Shown here piece by piece: positions 43,216 to 52,926 of a stretch of DNA of 64,000 nt (its first letter is position 1; each line of letters opens with the position of its first letter). The translations under genes were made by a program, and so were the position numbers. The stretch covers positions 1,323,501 to 1,387,500 of the forward strand of contig NC_010730.1 in the NCBI RefSeq assembly GCF_000020325.1, written 5' to 3'. The notes below the pieces were generated by a model that saw nothing but the letters and a program-made list of their open reading frames with translations, did not search any database and was not told the origin of the DNA. Source of the DNA: Sulfurihydrogenibium sp. YO3AOP1. GTDB taxonomy: Bacteria; Aquificota; Aquificia; Aquificales; Hydrogenothermaceae.

Positions 43216-43288
43216 CCCATGTCTATAATTATTATAAAATCTTATTCTCTTATAGTTTAAAAATTTTTGGTATATTTAATATACGATG

Positions 43289-43394
43289 ACAGTTAAGGGT
43301 TGAATGATAAACATCAGAGAAAAGATAACCTTATTTGTCATTCTGAAGCCGGCAAAGAATCTTCTACTTTTATTAAATTTCTCGTCCGACGTAT
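43289..43394. repeat. Family-1 right half, adjoining IS110 copy 1
   Basis: Resumes ACAGTTAAGGGTTGAATGAT, close to the interior of the element at 39041, continues with TTGTCATTCTGAAGCCGGCA and ends at the family-1 terminus CTCGTCCGACGTAT. The spacer from here to 43600 contains no gene that I recognise. Confidence 0.7.
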
Positions 43395-43600
43395 TATTCA
43401 TAACTACTATTAACCATAACCAAGCCATGGTAACGGAAAACTTAGATCTATAAACTTACATAGAGAAGGGGGATGGGACAGCCAAAATTTAAGTTTGTGA
43501 ACCATGATTTGGGATACGTGAGGTGTATGTTGAACGTAAAGCGTAAAAATTATCCTTTATAAAAAACTTATGTTTCAATTCTTGCCTATAGCGTAAAAAA

Positions 43601-43655
43601 GCCATCGTGCGTCGAAGCAGGAAAACCCCTCCTTCCATAAGATGGGTTAGTTCAC
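43601..43655 (+). mobile_element. IS200/IS605-type right-end remnant (omegaRNA-like hairpin)
   Basis: The string TCGAAGCAGGAAAACCCCTC-CTTCCATAAGATGGGTTAGTTCAC resembles the conserved right end of IS605/IS1341 elements: GAAGCAGGAAGCC, a CCCC..GGGG hairpin, then TTCAC. This end also encodes the 3' scaffold of the TnpB guide RNA, whose guide would be the bases beyond TTCAC. Only the end remains; no tnpB frame can be read upstream, although 43490-43560 (VNHDLGYVRCMLNVKRKN in one frame) may be a trace. The ftsI stop codon lies in the TTCAC. Confidence 0.5.
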
Positions 43656-45352
43656 TTCTTATTCTCACTAACGACCTTATCTGGTTTTTGTTTATAATAA
43701 AACATTACCCTATCAACTAAATTCTTTAACACTGTAGCAGATACACCACCACCTATATGTTCACCCGGAAATTTTGGCTTAGGCTCATTTGCAAATATAA
43801 CAACTGTAAATTTTGGGTCAGAGACAGGAAAAAATCCTGCAAACCACGTATACCATTTAGAATTAGACAAAGCCTTTATTGCTGGGTCATATTTTTGAGC
43901 TGTTCCTGTTTTTCCTGCAATAGTAAAGTAATCAGATTTACCAGACTTAGCCGTTCCATCTTCTACAACTAATTGTAATACCGGTTTTAATTTTTGTATA
44001 CTTTCATCACTCAAAACTTTTCTAATCTTTTCTGGCTGATAAACTTTTACGTAGTTTCCGCTATTATCAGTCAGACCTTTAACCAGCAATGGTTTTATAA
44101 GATAACCACCATTTGCAAAAGCTGAATAAGCTAACCCAACTTGAAGAGGGGTTGCAGTCCAGTTTTGTCCAATCGATGCATAGGCTATGTTTACAGGTCT
44201 AAAATCCTCCCTTAAAAATCCGTATGCCTCGCCAGGGAAAACACCTGTTTTTTGTCCAAATCCTAAATCTCTTAGTTTCTGATATATTTTTTTCGGGTCC
44301 AATCTTAAAGAAATCTTTATAGCACCTACGTTAGAAGAATGCTGTATAATCTGAACCGGTGTTAATAAACCAAATCTTTTATGGTCTTTAATTCTAATTC
44401 CGTCTACGTAAATAGCACCATTTTGACAGTCAATTATTTCATTTAAATCAACCTTTTTTTCATCAATGGCTTCTGCAAGAAAAATAGGCTTTGCTACAGA
44501 ACCTACCTCGTAAGCATGCTGAAAAATTATATTTTTATAAGTTTTATATTTTTCATAATTGTTAGGGTCGTAGTTTGGATATGTAGCTGAAGCTAAAATT
44601 TCTCCAGTATGTGAGTTCATGATTAAAACGGCAGCTTCTAATGGATTTCTTTCATTTACAAGCTCATTTAATGCTTCTTCAGCTATATATTGAACGTTCA
44701 TGTCTATTGTCAACACCGCGTTATATGTTAATTTTCCTAATTCAACTTTTTCTATAGAGATTAAATTACCTTGAGCATCTTTTAAAAGCTGAATTTTTGC
44801 TTTACCACCACCAAGATAGTCGTTAAGCTGTCTTTCTAACCCTTCCATACCAAGTCCTGTTTTTTTACTCACAAATCCTATAGTACTACCCGCTGTTTGT
44901 CCGTAAGGATAAGTCCTTATACTATTATCAATAATACCTATATTCCATTCTTTTAAATCCGACCTTAATTTTAGTATTTGAGGTTTTAATGCTTTATCTA
45001 CATTTGTTGAAATAACTGTATAGTTTTTTCTTGATGTTAGCTTGTTATATATTTCTTCGTAAGGAATTTTTAAAAGGAAAGATAGTTGTTTTGCTACATT
45101 TTCTTTGTCTTTGATAAATTTAGGAATTACATAAACGGTAAGAGTTGGAACGCTTATGGCTACAAAATTTCCTTTAGTATCGTAAATACTGCCTCTTGGA
45201 AGGTTAATTTCTTCTACTGTGTAATATTGTTTTTCAATGTATGAAAGATACTCTTCTCTTTGGAAAAGTTTTAGTTGAAGTATTCTAAATCCTGCTATTA
45301 AAAATGCAAAAAGCAGTAGGGACAGGATTATTTTTGTTCTTTTTTCATCCAT
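43652..45352 (-). CDS. ftsI: Class B penicillin-binding protein, FtsI/PBP3 type
   Basis: 566 residues. N-terminal membrane anchor (IILSLLLFAFLIAGFRILQL), dimerisation domain with INLPRGSIYDTKGNFVAIS, and transpeptidase motifs AYEVGSVAKPIFLAEAID (SxxK), HSSNVGAIKISLRL (SxN) and IAGKTGTAQKYDP (KTG). Cross-links septal peptidoglycan with FtsW. Follows rsmH-ftsL directly, as in division clusters. Its 3' end abuts an IS605-type remnant but the C terminus looks complete. Confidence 0.93.
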   Translation of the reverse strand: MDEKRTKIILSLLLFAFLIAGFRILQLKLFQREEYLSYIEKQYYTVEEINLPRGSIYDTKGNFVAISVPTLTVYVIPKFIKDKENVAKQLSFLLKIPYEEIYNKLTSRKNYTVISTNVDKALKPQILKLRSDLKEWNIGIIDNSIRTYPYGQTAGSTIGFVSKKTGLGMEGLERQLNDYLGGGKAKIQLLKDAQGNLISIEKVELGKLTYNAVLTIDMNVQYIAEEALNELVNERNPLEAAVLIMNSHTGEILASATYPNYDPNNYEKYKTYKNIIFQHAYEVGSVAKPIFLAEAIDEKKVDLNEIIDCQNGAIYVDGIRIKDHKRFGLLTPVQIIQHSSNVGAIKISLRLDPKKIYQKLRDLGFGQKTGVFPGEAYGFLREDFRPVNIAYASIGQNWTATPLQVGLAYSAFANGGYLIKPLLVKGLTDNSGNYVKVYQPEKIRKVLSDESIQKLKPVLQLVVEDGTAKSGKSDYFTIAGKTGTAQKYDPAIKALSNSKWYTWFAGFFPVSDPKFTVVIFANEPKPKFPGEHIGGGVSATVLKNLVDRVMFYYKQKPDKVVSENKK

Positions 45353-45672
45353 TAAGGTTTATTTTCAATAAACTTAACACTCTTATAATCAACAGATTTC
45401 ATTCCTTGCTGATTTTTTGCCAATTGAGATATTCTTTCTGGCGATGATAATATAGCTATATCTTTTTTCAATTTAAAATTTTCTGCAATTAAGTAATTTT
45501 TTTCTTGATTAAGCTGAACGATTTCATTATCTATTTTATAATTTAGCTGACTATATCCAACAAGCATGATTAAAGAAGAGAAAAAGATTGCAAAATAAAG
45601 TTTATATTTACCTAAACCAATTTTTATATCTTGAATCAGCTCTTCTCTATTTATTGTTATACTTCTTGTCAT
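45352..45672 (-). CDS. ftsL: FtsL-like septum protein
   Basis: 106 residues. Basic cytoplasmic start, one membrane helix (KLYFAIFFSSLIMLVGYSQL), then a periplasmic coiled coil (DNEIVQLNQEKNYLIAENFK, LKKDIAILSSPERISQLAKN) as in FtsL/DivIC. FtsL is poorly conserved, so the call rests on architecture and on its place between rsmH and ftsI, where it shares a base with each neighbour's codon. Part of the divisome FtsQLB complex. Confidence 0.75.
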   Translation of the reverse strand: MTRSITINREELIQDIKIGLGKYKLYFAIFFSSLIMLVGYSQLNYKIDNEIVQLNQEKNYLIAENFKLKKDIAILSSPERISQLAKNQQGMKSVDYKSVKFIENKP

Positions 45673-46554
45673 TTAAATCCTCCTTCCAACTCTTAGTTTA
45701 GCACTCCTTGATGCAGGATTTTCTTTAATTTCCTCATCTGATGGAGTTATTGGTTTTTTCGTCAAAATTTCTAAAAACTTTAATTCTTTATATTTTTTAA
45801 ACATATTTTTGACGATTCTATCTTCTAAGGAGTGGAAGGAGATTGCCATTATTATTCCGTTTTTTGCCAGTAGATTAATAGCTTTCTCAAGCCCTTCTTC
45901 AATATCTTTAAGCTCATTGTTAACTTCTATTCTTATAGCTTGGAATGTTCTTGTTGCTGGATGAATTTTTCCATGCCTTAAATTCGGTGGATAACATCTA
46001 TACACTATATCTGCAAGCTCTTTTGTGGTTTCTATTTTTTTCTTTTTTCTATACTCTACTATACTTTTAGCTATTTTGCTTGCAAACTTTTCTTCACCAT
46101 ACGTTTTTATTATGTTGTAAAGGTCTTGTTCTCTATAGTAGTTAACTATATCATAGGCAGTTAGTTTTTGAGTTGTATCCATACGCATATCTAAAAACTC
46201 TTCTCTTTGAAAAGAAAAACCTCTTTCTAATTTAAGCTGGAAGGTTGAAACCCCAAAATCAAACAAGATTCCATTGATTTCTTTAATTTGCAGAGATTGT
46301 AAAACTTTATCTAAATCTTTAAATGAAGATTTAACAAGTGTGATTCTATCTTCAAACTCTTTAAGTCTTTCTTTTGCTACTTTTAATGCATAATCATCTT
46401 TATCTAAACCAATTAATTTTAAGTTTAGATTTTGCTTTAAAATAAGGTATGAATGCCCACCACCCCCTACAGTAGCATCAACAAAAACTTCTCCTTCTAT
46501 AAGCTTAGAAAATTCTAATACTTCTTTATGTAAGACCGAATAATGCTCAACCAA
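45673..46554 (-). CDS. rsmH: 16S rRNA (cytosine1402-N4)-methyltransferase RsmH
   Basis: 293 residues. SAM site FVDATVGGGGHSYLILKQNL, LIGLDKDDYAL, GILFDFGVSTFQLKLERGFS, and the specific HPATRTFQAIRIEVNNELKD and ISFHSLEDRIVKNMFKKYKE blocks; C terminus NPASRSAKLRVGRRI. Methylates C1402 in the ribosomal P site. First gene of the rsmH-ftsL-ftsI set; the upstream MBL gene ends one base before. Confidence 0.95.
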   Translation of the reverse strand: MVEHYSVLHKEVLEFSKLIEGEVFVDATVGGGGHSYLILKQNLNLKLIGLDKDDYALKVAKERLKEFEDRITLVKSSFKDLDKVLQSLQIKEINGILFDFGVSTFQLKLERGFSFQREEFLDMRMDTTQKLTAYDIVNYYREQDLYNIIKTYGEEKFASKIAKSIVEYRKKKKIETTKELADIVYRCYPPNLRHGKIHPATRTFQAIRIEVNNELKDIEEGLEKAINLLAKNGIIMAISFHSLEDRIVKNMFKKYKELKFLEILTKKPITPSDEEIKENPASRSAKLRVGRRI

Positions 46555-47319
<765 letters not shown>

Positions 47320-47363
47320 ATTAATTACCTCCTTATTTTTTCTTTTTCGATAAATAATTAACT

Positions 47364-47723
47364 TTAACTTAATTCTTGTTCTAGCTTCTTAATTGTTCTT
47401 TGAATTTCCATCAGTAGCAGTCCAAGTTTTGCATTTACTGGGGCAAGAACTCCAAGAACAGCAACATCCTTAATTCCTGTAAATATAACATATCCAGTAG
47501 AACCTTTAATGTATAACTGTTCAAGATTTCCTTTGTTTAATTCTGAAGTAACCCTTTCACCAAGGGATAATATAGCAGCACCCATAGCTGCAACTCTATC
47601 TTCATCTGCTGAACTTGGAAGTACAGATGCAATAGCTAATCCATCAACGCTTACTAATACAGCACCCTCTGCCCCAGAGTCTCTAATAAATTCTTCAAGC
47701 AATTCAGTGTACTTAACCGCCAT
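47364..47723 (-). CDS. Roadblock/LC7-domain protein
   Basis: 119 residues, one roadblock domain: FIRDSGAEGAVLVSVDGLAI, DEDRVAAMGAAILSLGERVT, LEQLYIKGSTGYVIFTGIKD and VLGVLAPVNAKLGLLLMEIQ. Such proteins act with small Ras-like GTPases (MglA type) in polarity or motility, or as independent dimers. No GTPase gene lies nearby. Followed by the MBL protein, 44 bases on; RBS AGGAGGAAAC. Confidence 0.88.
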   Translation of the reverse strand: MAVKYTELLEEFIRDSGAEGAVLVSVDGLAIASVLPSSADEDRVAAMGAAILSLGERVTSELNKGNLEQLYIKGSTGYVIFTGIKDVAVLGVLAPVNAKLGLLLMEIQRTIKKLEQELS

Positions 47724-47777
47724 GACAGTTTCCTCCTATGTAATTCTTATGTATTATTTTAACCTAATATGACAATA

Positions 47778-48102
47778 ATACGTCGAGTGAGAATTTAAAT
47801 AATAATATAAAATTTAAATAATAATATAAAATTTAAATAATAATATAAAATTCTCCGCTCTGCTATAGAATGTTAAAAGTGAGAATGTAAGAGATTGATG
47901 GATGTTGGAACAGTTCATGAACTACCTGTATGTAAGGGGATGAGGAGTGAGAGGTAGAAGATGAGATGTAATACGTTAATATTCAATAGAGACTGTTCCA
48001 GAATTTTTGTAAGTTTGTCTTTCCTCGTCATCCTGAGGATGTAAGTCCGAAGGATCTCTTTTTAAATCCTGTAAAAACTACTGATTTCTCACCCCAAGGT
48101 AT
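47778..48102. repeat. Composite repeat: family-1 element with family-2 left end inside
   Basis: Left terminus ATACGTCGAGTGAGAATT; right, inverted, ATACCTTGGGGTGAGAAAT. Directly after the left end the 19-mer AATTTAAATAATAATATAA is repeated three times (47792-47848). An internal palindrome AGTTCATGAACT follows at 47912-47923, then the family-2 terminus GAGACTGTTCCAGAATTTTT at 47989, the GTCATCCTGAGGATGTAAGT arm and the family-1 end. It records recombination between families. Confidence 0.65.
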
Positions 48103-48269
48103 ATTTAATAAATAAATTTTTTCATTTTTATGATGTTGAATTTAAATGGAATAAAATCTTTGCATGAAAAAATGTGTAATGCAATAACTTTTTTAAGACC
48201 GATTGATAAGGATTTGCAGCCTGGGAAAGCGTTGCATTTTTTTGAGAAATTATAAATAATATATAAAAG

Positions 48270-48357
48270 CGGAGGAGGAGGGATTCGAACCCCCGGTGGG
48301 CTGTCAACCCACAAGTGATTTCAAATCACCCGCATTCGTCCACTCTGCCACTCCTCC
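48270..48357 (-). tRNA. tRNA-Ser (anticodon TGA)
   Basis: 88 bases on the minus strand. Acceptor arms GGAGGAG/CTCCTCC with discriminator G, a D arm with GCAGAGTGGACGAATGC, anticodon stem GGTGA/TCACT with loop TTTGAAA (anticodon TGA), a long variable arm GTGGGTTGACAGCCCACC-type hairpin, and T arm GGGGGTTCGAATCCCTC. The long variable arm marks it as serine. CCA is not encoded. Confidence 0.95.
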
Positions 48358-48407
48358 ACAAAAGGGATAGTTATTATAATTCAATTTAAAAAATTTTTCA
48401 AGACTTT

Positions 48408-51341
48408 TTAAACCCTACTACTTTCAAGCATTTTTATAAGATTTAAAATCTTTTCTCTTTTTTCTTTCAATTCTTGATATAACTGTCTTTCTTTTTCTAC
48501 AACTTGCGACGGTGCTTTGTTTACAAAATTTTCATTAGACAGCTTACCTTCTGCTATTTTTATAGACTTTTCAATGTCAGCTAAAGCTTTTTTCTGCCTT
48601 TCTATCTCTTTTTCTATGTCAACGATACCTTGAAGGTCTACAAAGACTTCCCCCAGGTCGCTTACAACAGCTATTTCTGTAGATGTTTTTTCTATATCAG
48701 TACTAACTTCTAAGCTTTCAGCTTTAATAAGTGTTTTTATCTGATTTTGTAGCCATTTTAGTTTTTCTTTTACTGATAAATCTTTTGCTTTTATTTTGAT
48801 GTTTAATTTTCTGGTTGACTCTATTGAAAAGTCGCTTCTAACATTTCTCACAGAAGATATAAGATTTTTTAAGTCTTCGATGAATTGATAATTTTCTTCA
48901 TTTTTAAAACTCTCTAAAACTTTTGGATATGGTGCTACTGCTAAAACTTCGGAGTCTTTATTTTTTAAGTAGCTGTATATTTCCTCTGTTATGTATGGCA
49001 TTATAGGATGAAGAAGTTTTAAAGATTCTCTTAATACAAAGTTTAAAACTGTTAAAGCTGTTTTTTTCTCTTCTGAGCTACCTTTATAAATTCTTTCTTT
49101 TGAAAGTTCAATATACCAGTCGCAGTAGTCGTGCCAGAAAAAGTCGTAAAGAATATTTGCATACTCATTGTATCTATAATTCTCAAGCTCTTTTGTAGAG
49201 CTTTCGATAGTTTTGTTTAATTTTGTTAAAATCCAGTAGTCTTCTATTGACAAGCTTAAACTTTCTAAATTTGTCTTTCCGTCGTAATCTTCACTGTTAA
49301 TTAAAACAAACTTAGATGCGTTCCAGATTTTGTTTGAGAAATGCTTATATCCTTCTATTCTCTTTTCAGAAAGTCTTATATCTCTACCTTGTGCAGCCAA
49401 TGATGCTAAGGTAAATCTTAAAGCGTCTGAACCGTATTTTTCAGCCATTTCAAGCGGGTCTATCACATTACCCTTTGTTTTAGACATTTTTTCGCCTTTT
49501 TCATCTCTAACAAGTGCATGAATGTAAACATCTTTAAATGGAACATCGTTTGTAAACTTAGTACCCATCATTATCATTCTTGCAACCCAGAAGAATATGA
49601 TGTCAAATCCTGTCACTAAAAGGGATGTTGGATAGAATGTTTCTAAATCATCTTTTCTTGATGGCCAGCCAAGGGTACCAAATGGCCATAATGCAGAAGA
49701 AAACCAAGTATCCAGCACATCCTCTTCTTGATGAAGATTTTCAGACCCGCATTTTTCACATTTTAGCTTGATTTTATATCTTTCGTTGTACACTTTTTCA
49801 AACTTATTTGAATTTTCCAATAACTTAATTAAACTATCTTTACTTTCAAACTGACTTGTTTTTTCTCCAAATACTATTTTTTCATAAAATTCTAAATTTG
49901 TTTTTTCCGGATGTGTAAAGTTTTTGTCTTTTAGTATGTTTAAAACATCATCTACGCAGAAAATTTGTCCGATTTTTCCATCTGCATAAAGATTAAATAT
50001 TATTTTTTCTTCTAAAGAAGTATAGCTGTCATCGTTAAATGGGTTTGTATGATTACAGTCTTTGCAATACCAGATTGGTATTCTGTGTCCCCACCAGATT
50101 TGGCGAGATATACACCATTCCCTTATGTTATACATCCAGTTTAGATAAGTTTTTACCCATCCTTCCGGAATAAATTTTATCTGACCATCTTCTACAACTT
50201 TAATAGCCTTATCTGCAAGTTTTTTAGTATCTACAAACCATTGATTTGAAAGGTATGGCTCTACTATTTCCTTAGACCTTTGAGAATGTCCTACATTATG
50301 AATATGATCTTCTTCTTTTTCTAACAGTCCAAGTTCTTTTAACTTTTCTACAATTTTTTGACGTGCTTCGTATCTGTATAAACCTTTAAACTCTCCGCCG
50401 TTTTCATTGATGTGTGCAGATTCATCCATAACAATGACCATTGGAAGGTTATGTCTTTTTCCGACTTCAAAGTCATTTGGGTCATGGGCAGGAGTGATTT
50501 TTACAGCTCCGGAACCAAAGGCTGGGTCTACATACTCATCAGCAATTATTGGAATTAGATTAGAGACTTCATTACCATTTATATCTATTCTTTTTTCAGG
50601 TGCAAGTGGTAACCTTACTCTTTTACCTATTAAATCTTTATATCTTTCATCGTTTGGATTGACCGCTACAGCTGTATCTCCAAGCATTGTCTCCGGTCTT
50701 GTTGTTGCGACTACAATATAACCAGAACCATCTTCCAGTGGATATTTAATATGCCAGATTTTGCCTTTATGCTCCTGGTACTCAACTTCTAAGTCTGATA
50801 TTGCTGTTTTCTCTTTTGGATCCCAATTTACTATGTAAGGTGCTTTAAAGATTAAACCTTCTTTATAAAGATTTACAAATGCATATCTAACCGCTCTTGA
50901 AAATCCTTCATCTAAGGTAAATCTTTGTCTTGACCAATCACAAGATGCACCTATTCTTATAAGCTGATTTTTTATACTATCTCTTGATTTTGGAACCCAC
51001 TGCCAGACTTTTTCTATAAATCTTTCTCTTCCAAGGTCAAATCTACTTATTCCTTCTTTTTGAAGCTCCCTTACTACCACCCATTGAGTTGCAATGCCGG
51101 CATGGTCAAATCCCGGAAGCCATAAAACATTGTATCCTTGCATTCTTTTGTATCTGACCATTATATCTTGTAAAGTCACGTTCAAGGCATGTCCTATGTG
51201 GAGGCTTCCGGTTACGTTTGGCGGAGGCATCACAACAGAAAAATAAGGTTTTTTGCCTGTTTGTGCTTTAAAATATTCAGAATTTTTGTATATATCAGCC
51301 CATTTATTTTCTATTTCTTGGTGGTTATACTCTTTTAGCAT
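48408..51341 (-). CDS. valS: Valyl-tRNA synthetase
   Basis: 977 residues, class I. VVMPPPNVTGSLHIGHALNV (HIGH), editing domain with TTRPETMLGDTAVAVNPND and GSGAVKITPAHDPNDFEVG, KMSKTKGNVIDPLEMAEKYG (KMSKS), the anticodon helical domain and the C-terminal coiled-coil arm (IEKEIERQKKALADIEKSIK). CNRC-type zinc cysteines occur in the CP insertion (KCEKCGSENLHQEEDVLDTW). Four bases downstream of argG on the same strand. Confidence 0.96.
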   Translation of the reverse strand: MLKEYNHQEIENKWADIYKNSEYFKAQTGKKPYFSVVMPPPNVTGSLHIGHALNVTLQDIMVRYKRMQGYNVLWLPGFDHAGIATQWVVVRELQKEGISRFDLGRERFIEKVWQWVPKSRDSIKNQLIRIGASCDWSRQRFTLDEGFSRAVRYAFVNLYKEGLIFKAPYIVNWDPKEKTAISDLEVEYQEHKGKIWHIKYPLEDGSGYIVVATTRPETMLGDTAVAVNPNDERYKDLIGKRVRLPLAPEKRIDINGNEVSNLIPIIADEYVDPAFGSGAVKITPAHDPNDFEVGKRHNLPMVIVMDESAHINENGGEFKGLYRYEARQKIVEKLKELGLLEKEEDHIHNVGHSQRSKEIVEPYLSNQWFVDTKKLADKAIKVVEDGQIKFIPEGWVKTYLNWMYNIREWCISRQIWWGHRIPIWYCKDCNHTNPFNDDSYTSLEEKIIFNLYADGKIGQIFCVDDVLNILKDKNFTHPEKTNLEFYEKIVFGEKTSQFESKDSLIKLLENSNKFEKVYNERYKIKLKCEKCGSENLHQEEDVLDTWFSSALWPFGTLGWPSRKDDLETFYPTSLLVTGFDIIFFWVARMIMMGTKFTNDVPFKDVYIHALVRDEKGEKMSKTKGNVIDPLEMAEKYGSDALRFTLASLAAQGRDIRLSEKRIEGYKHFSNKIWNASKFVLINSEDYDGKTNLESLSLSIEDYWILTKLNKTIESSTKELENYRYNEYANILYDFFWHDYCDWYIELSKERIYKGSSEEKKTALTVLNFVLRESLKLLHPIMPYITEEIYSYLKNKDSEVLAVAPYPKVLESFKNEENYQFIEDLKNLISSVRNVRSDFSIESTRKLNIKIKAKDLSVKEKLKWLQNQIKTLIKAESLEVSTDIEKTSTEIAVVSDLGEVFVDLQGIVDIEKEIERQKKALADIEKSIKIAEGKLSNENFVNKAPSQVVEKERQLYQELKEKREKILNLIKMLESSRV

Positions 51342-51344
51342 ATT

Positions 51345-52544
51345 TTACCTCTTGTTTGCTCTTGCAAACACTTTTAATGGTAAAGCCCAAACCTTTGTAA
51401 ATGCTCCACCCGCCTTATGGTCAAATGCATCTTTTGGACTGTAAGTTGCTAAATCTTCGCTGTAAAGTGAGTTTGGAGACTTTCTTCCAACAATTTTAAA
51501 TGAACCTTTGTATAATTTTATTCTCACTGTACCGTTTACTATTTTTGCGATTTCATTGTTAAATGCATCTAAAGACTCTCTTAGTTTTGAAAACCATAAA
51601 CCTTCGTAAACAAGCTCAGCATAAGGATGTGATACATGGTCTTTCTTATAGTGATAGGTAAATCTATCTAAAACGATGCTTTCTATCTCATCGTAAGCTG
51701 AAATTAAAATTAGTCCGGCCGGTGATTCATAAACTTCTCTTGTTTTAATTCCAACAAGCCTGTTTTCAATCATGTCAATTCTTCCAACACCGTGTTTACC
51801 TGCAATCTCATTTAAATCCCAAATTAGCTTCCAAAGTTGGTCATACTCTTTGCCATTGAGTTTCACAGGCGTTCCTTCTTTAAATTCTATTTCTATATAC
51901 TCTGGTGTATCCGGTGCTTTTTCTGGAGAAACTGTAATCTCAAAAGCATCCTCCGGTGGCTCAGTCCATGGGTCTTCGAGTGATCCTGCTTCTATTGCAA
52001 CACCCCAAAGGTTTCTATCATAAGAGTAAGGTTTTTCTTTTGTTGCTTTAACCGGTATATTGTGTTTTAGAGCATAGTCTATCTCCTCTTCTCTTGATTT
52101 AAATTCCCATTCTCTAACCGGTGCAAGGACTTCAATATCCGGGTCTAATGCCCAAACAGATGCTTCAAATCTTACTTGGTCGTTTCCTTTTCCCGTTGAA
52201 CCGTGAGCTACATAATGGGCATTTTCTTTATGTGCAACTTCTACTAATTTTTTTGCAATCAATGGTCTTGATAAAGAAGAGATTAACGGATACTTTCCTT
52301 CATACAAAGCTCCGGCCCTCATAAGTGGCATACAGTAATCTCTTGCAAACTCTTCATTTATATCATCAATTATAGCTTTTACAGCTCCGGCTCTTTTGGC
52401 TTTTTCTTCAATCTCAGAAAGCTCTTCTCCTTGACCAACGTCAGCTGTATAGGTTATTACTTCAAAACCTCTATCAGTAAGCCATCTAACGATAACAGAC
52501 GTATCAAGCCCACCAGAATAAGCTAAAACAACTCTTTTCTTCAT
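51345..52544 (-). CDS. argG: Argininosuccinate synthase
   Basis: 399 residues. ATP-pyrophosphatase motif VVLAYSGGLDTSVIVRWLTD, then YVAHGSTGKGNDQVRFEASV, RNLWGVAIEAGSLEDPW and VGRIDMIENRLVGIKTREVY. Joins citrulline and aspartate in arginine synthesis. ATG 52544 preferred, with AAGGAG six bases ahead; a TTG just before is in frame too. Three bases separate it from valS. Confidence 0.96.
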   Translation of the reverse strand: MKKRVVLAYSGGLDTSVIVRWLTDRGFEVITYTADVGQGEELSEIEEKAKRAGAVKAIIDDINEEFARDYCMPLMRAGALYEGKYPLISSLSRPLIAKKLVEVAHKENAHYVAHGSTGKGNDQVRFEASVWALDPDIEVLAPVREWEFKSREEEIDYALKHNIPVKATKEKPYSYDRNLWGVAIEAGSLEDPWTEPPEDAFEITVSPEKAPDTPEYIEIEFKEGTPVKLNGKEYDQLWKLIWDLNEIAGKHGVGRIDMIENRLVGIKTREVYESPAGLILISAYDEIESIVLDRFTYHYKKDHVSHPYAELVYEGLWFSKLRESLDAFNNEIAKIVNGTVRIKLYKGSFKIVGRKSPNSLYSEDLATYSPKDAFDHKAGGAFTKVWALPLKVFARANKR

Positions 52545-52623
52545 CAAACTCTCCTTGATTTATTAAGAAATGTTAAAAAAATATTATATCATTTTGGATA
52601 AAGCAGAAACGAATAAAGGCGAA

Positions 52624-52730
52624 AGGCTGCTTCAAAAATTCTTGTAGGCTTGACCTTTCCGTCATCGTATATTAAATATACCAAAAAATTTTTTTAAACT
52701 ATAGATGAATAAGATTTTATATTTATAATA
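52624..52730 (+). mobile_element. Remnant: family-2 left half plus IS110-family left end
   Basis: GGCTGCTTCAAAAATTCTTG-TAGGCTTGACCTTTCC (family-2 terminus and interior) runs into GTCATCGTATATTAAATATA-CCAAAAAATT..., i.e. the first 65-70 bases of the IS110 left end (compare 57013 backwards). The fragment then stops abruptly where a complete family-1 element begins at 52731. No recombinase sequence remains. Left over from a third IS110 insertion at the same point of a family-2 arm. Confidence 0.65.
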
Positions 52731-52906
52731 ATACGTCGGGTGAGAAATTCAGTAAAAGTAAGGGATTCTTCGCTGGCTGCAGAATGACAAACAAGGTCAC
52801 CCTTTCTCTCTTATCAATCAACCTTTTCCTGTCATCCTGAGGACGTAAGTCCGAAGGATCTCCTTTTTAAATTCTATAAAAATTGCTAATTTCTCACTCA
52901 AGGTAT
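52731..52906. repeat. Family-1 inverted-repeat element
   Basis: Left ATACGTCGGGTGAGAAATTC; right, inverted, ATACCTTGAGTGAGAAAT. Arms GATTCTTCGCTGGCTGCAGA-ATGAC and GTCATCCTGAGGACGTAAGT-CCGAAGGATCTCC. The interior (ACAAACAAGGTCACCCTTTC, ATCAATCAACC) is nearly the same as the DNA right of IS110 copy 2 (57014 on), which shows what the uninterrupted target there looked like. Confidence 0.78.
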
Positions 52907-52926
52907 AATTTTTATAATTAAAGCTT

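Larger units (their letters stand above)
41203..43288 (-). mobile_element. IS110-family element, copy 1 (interrupted, non-functional)
   Basis: Both ends match copy 2 (55747-57013): TTCTATGTTAAATGTCAAGT at the right end, and the left end closing TTTAATATACGATG. The recombinase gene is split. Its 5' part, about residues 1-158, lies at 42549-43022 on the minus strand; its last part is antisense at 41218-41455. About 270 bases of the middle are missing, replaced by an IS256-family remnant (41456-42548). GATG is shared by both outer junctions, as expected for the crossover core. The upstream RNA-like region at 43050-43215 is intact. Confidence 0.85.

Noticed and set aside
47792-47848. Short tandem repeats considered as a CRISPR
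   Set aside because: Units are directly adjacent with no spacers and are AT-only; no cas genes occur in the window.
47989-48102. tRNA-associated attachment site next to tRNA-Ser
   Set aside because: The repeat beside the tRNA gene is an ordinary family-1/2 element and no duplicated tRNA 3' end or integrase is present.
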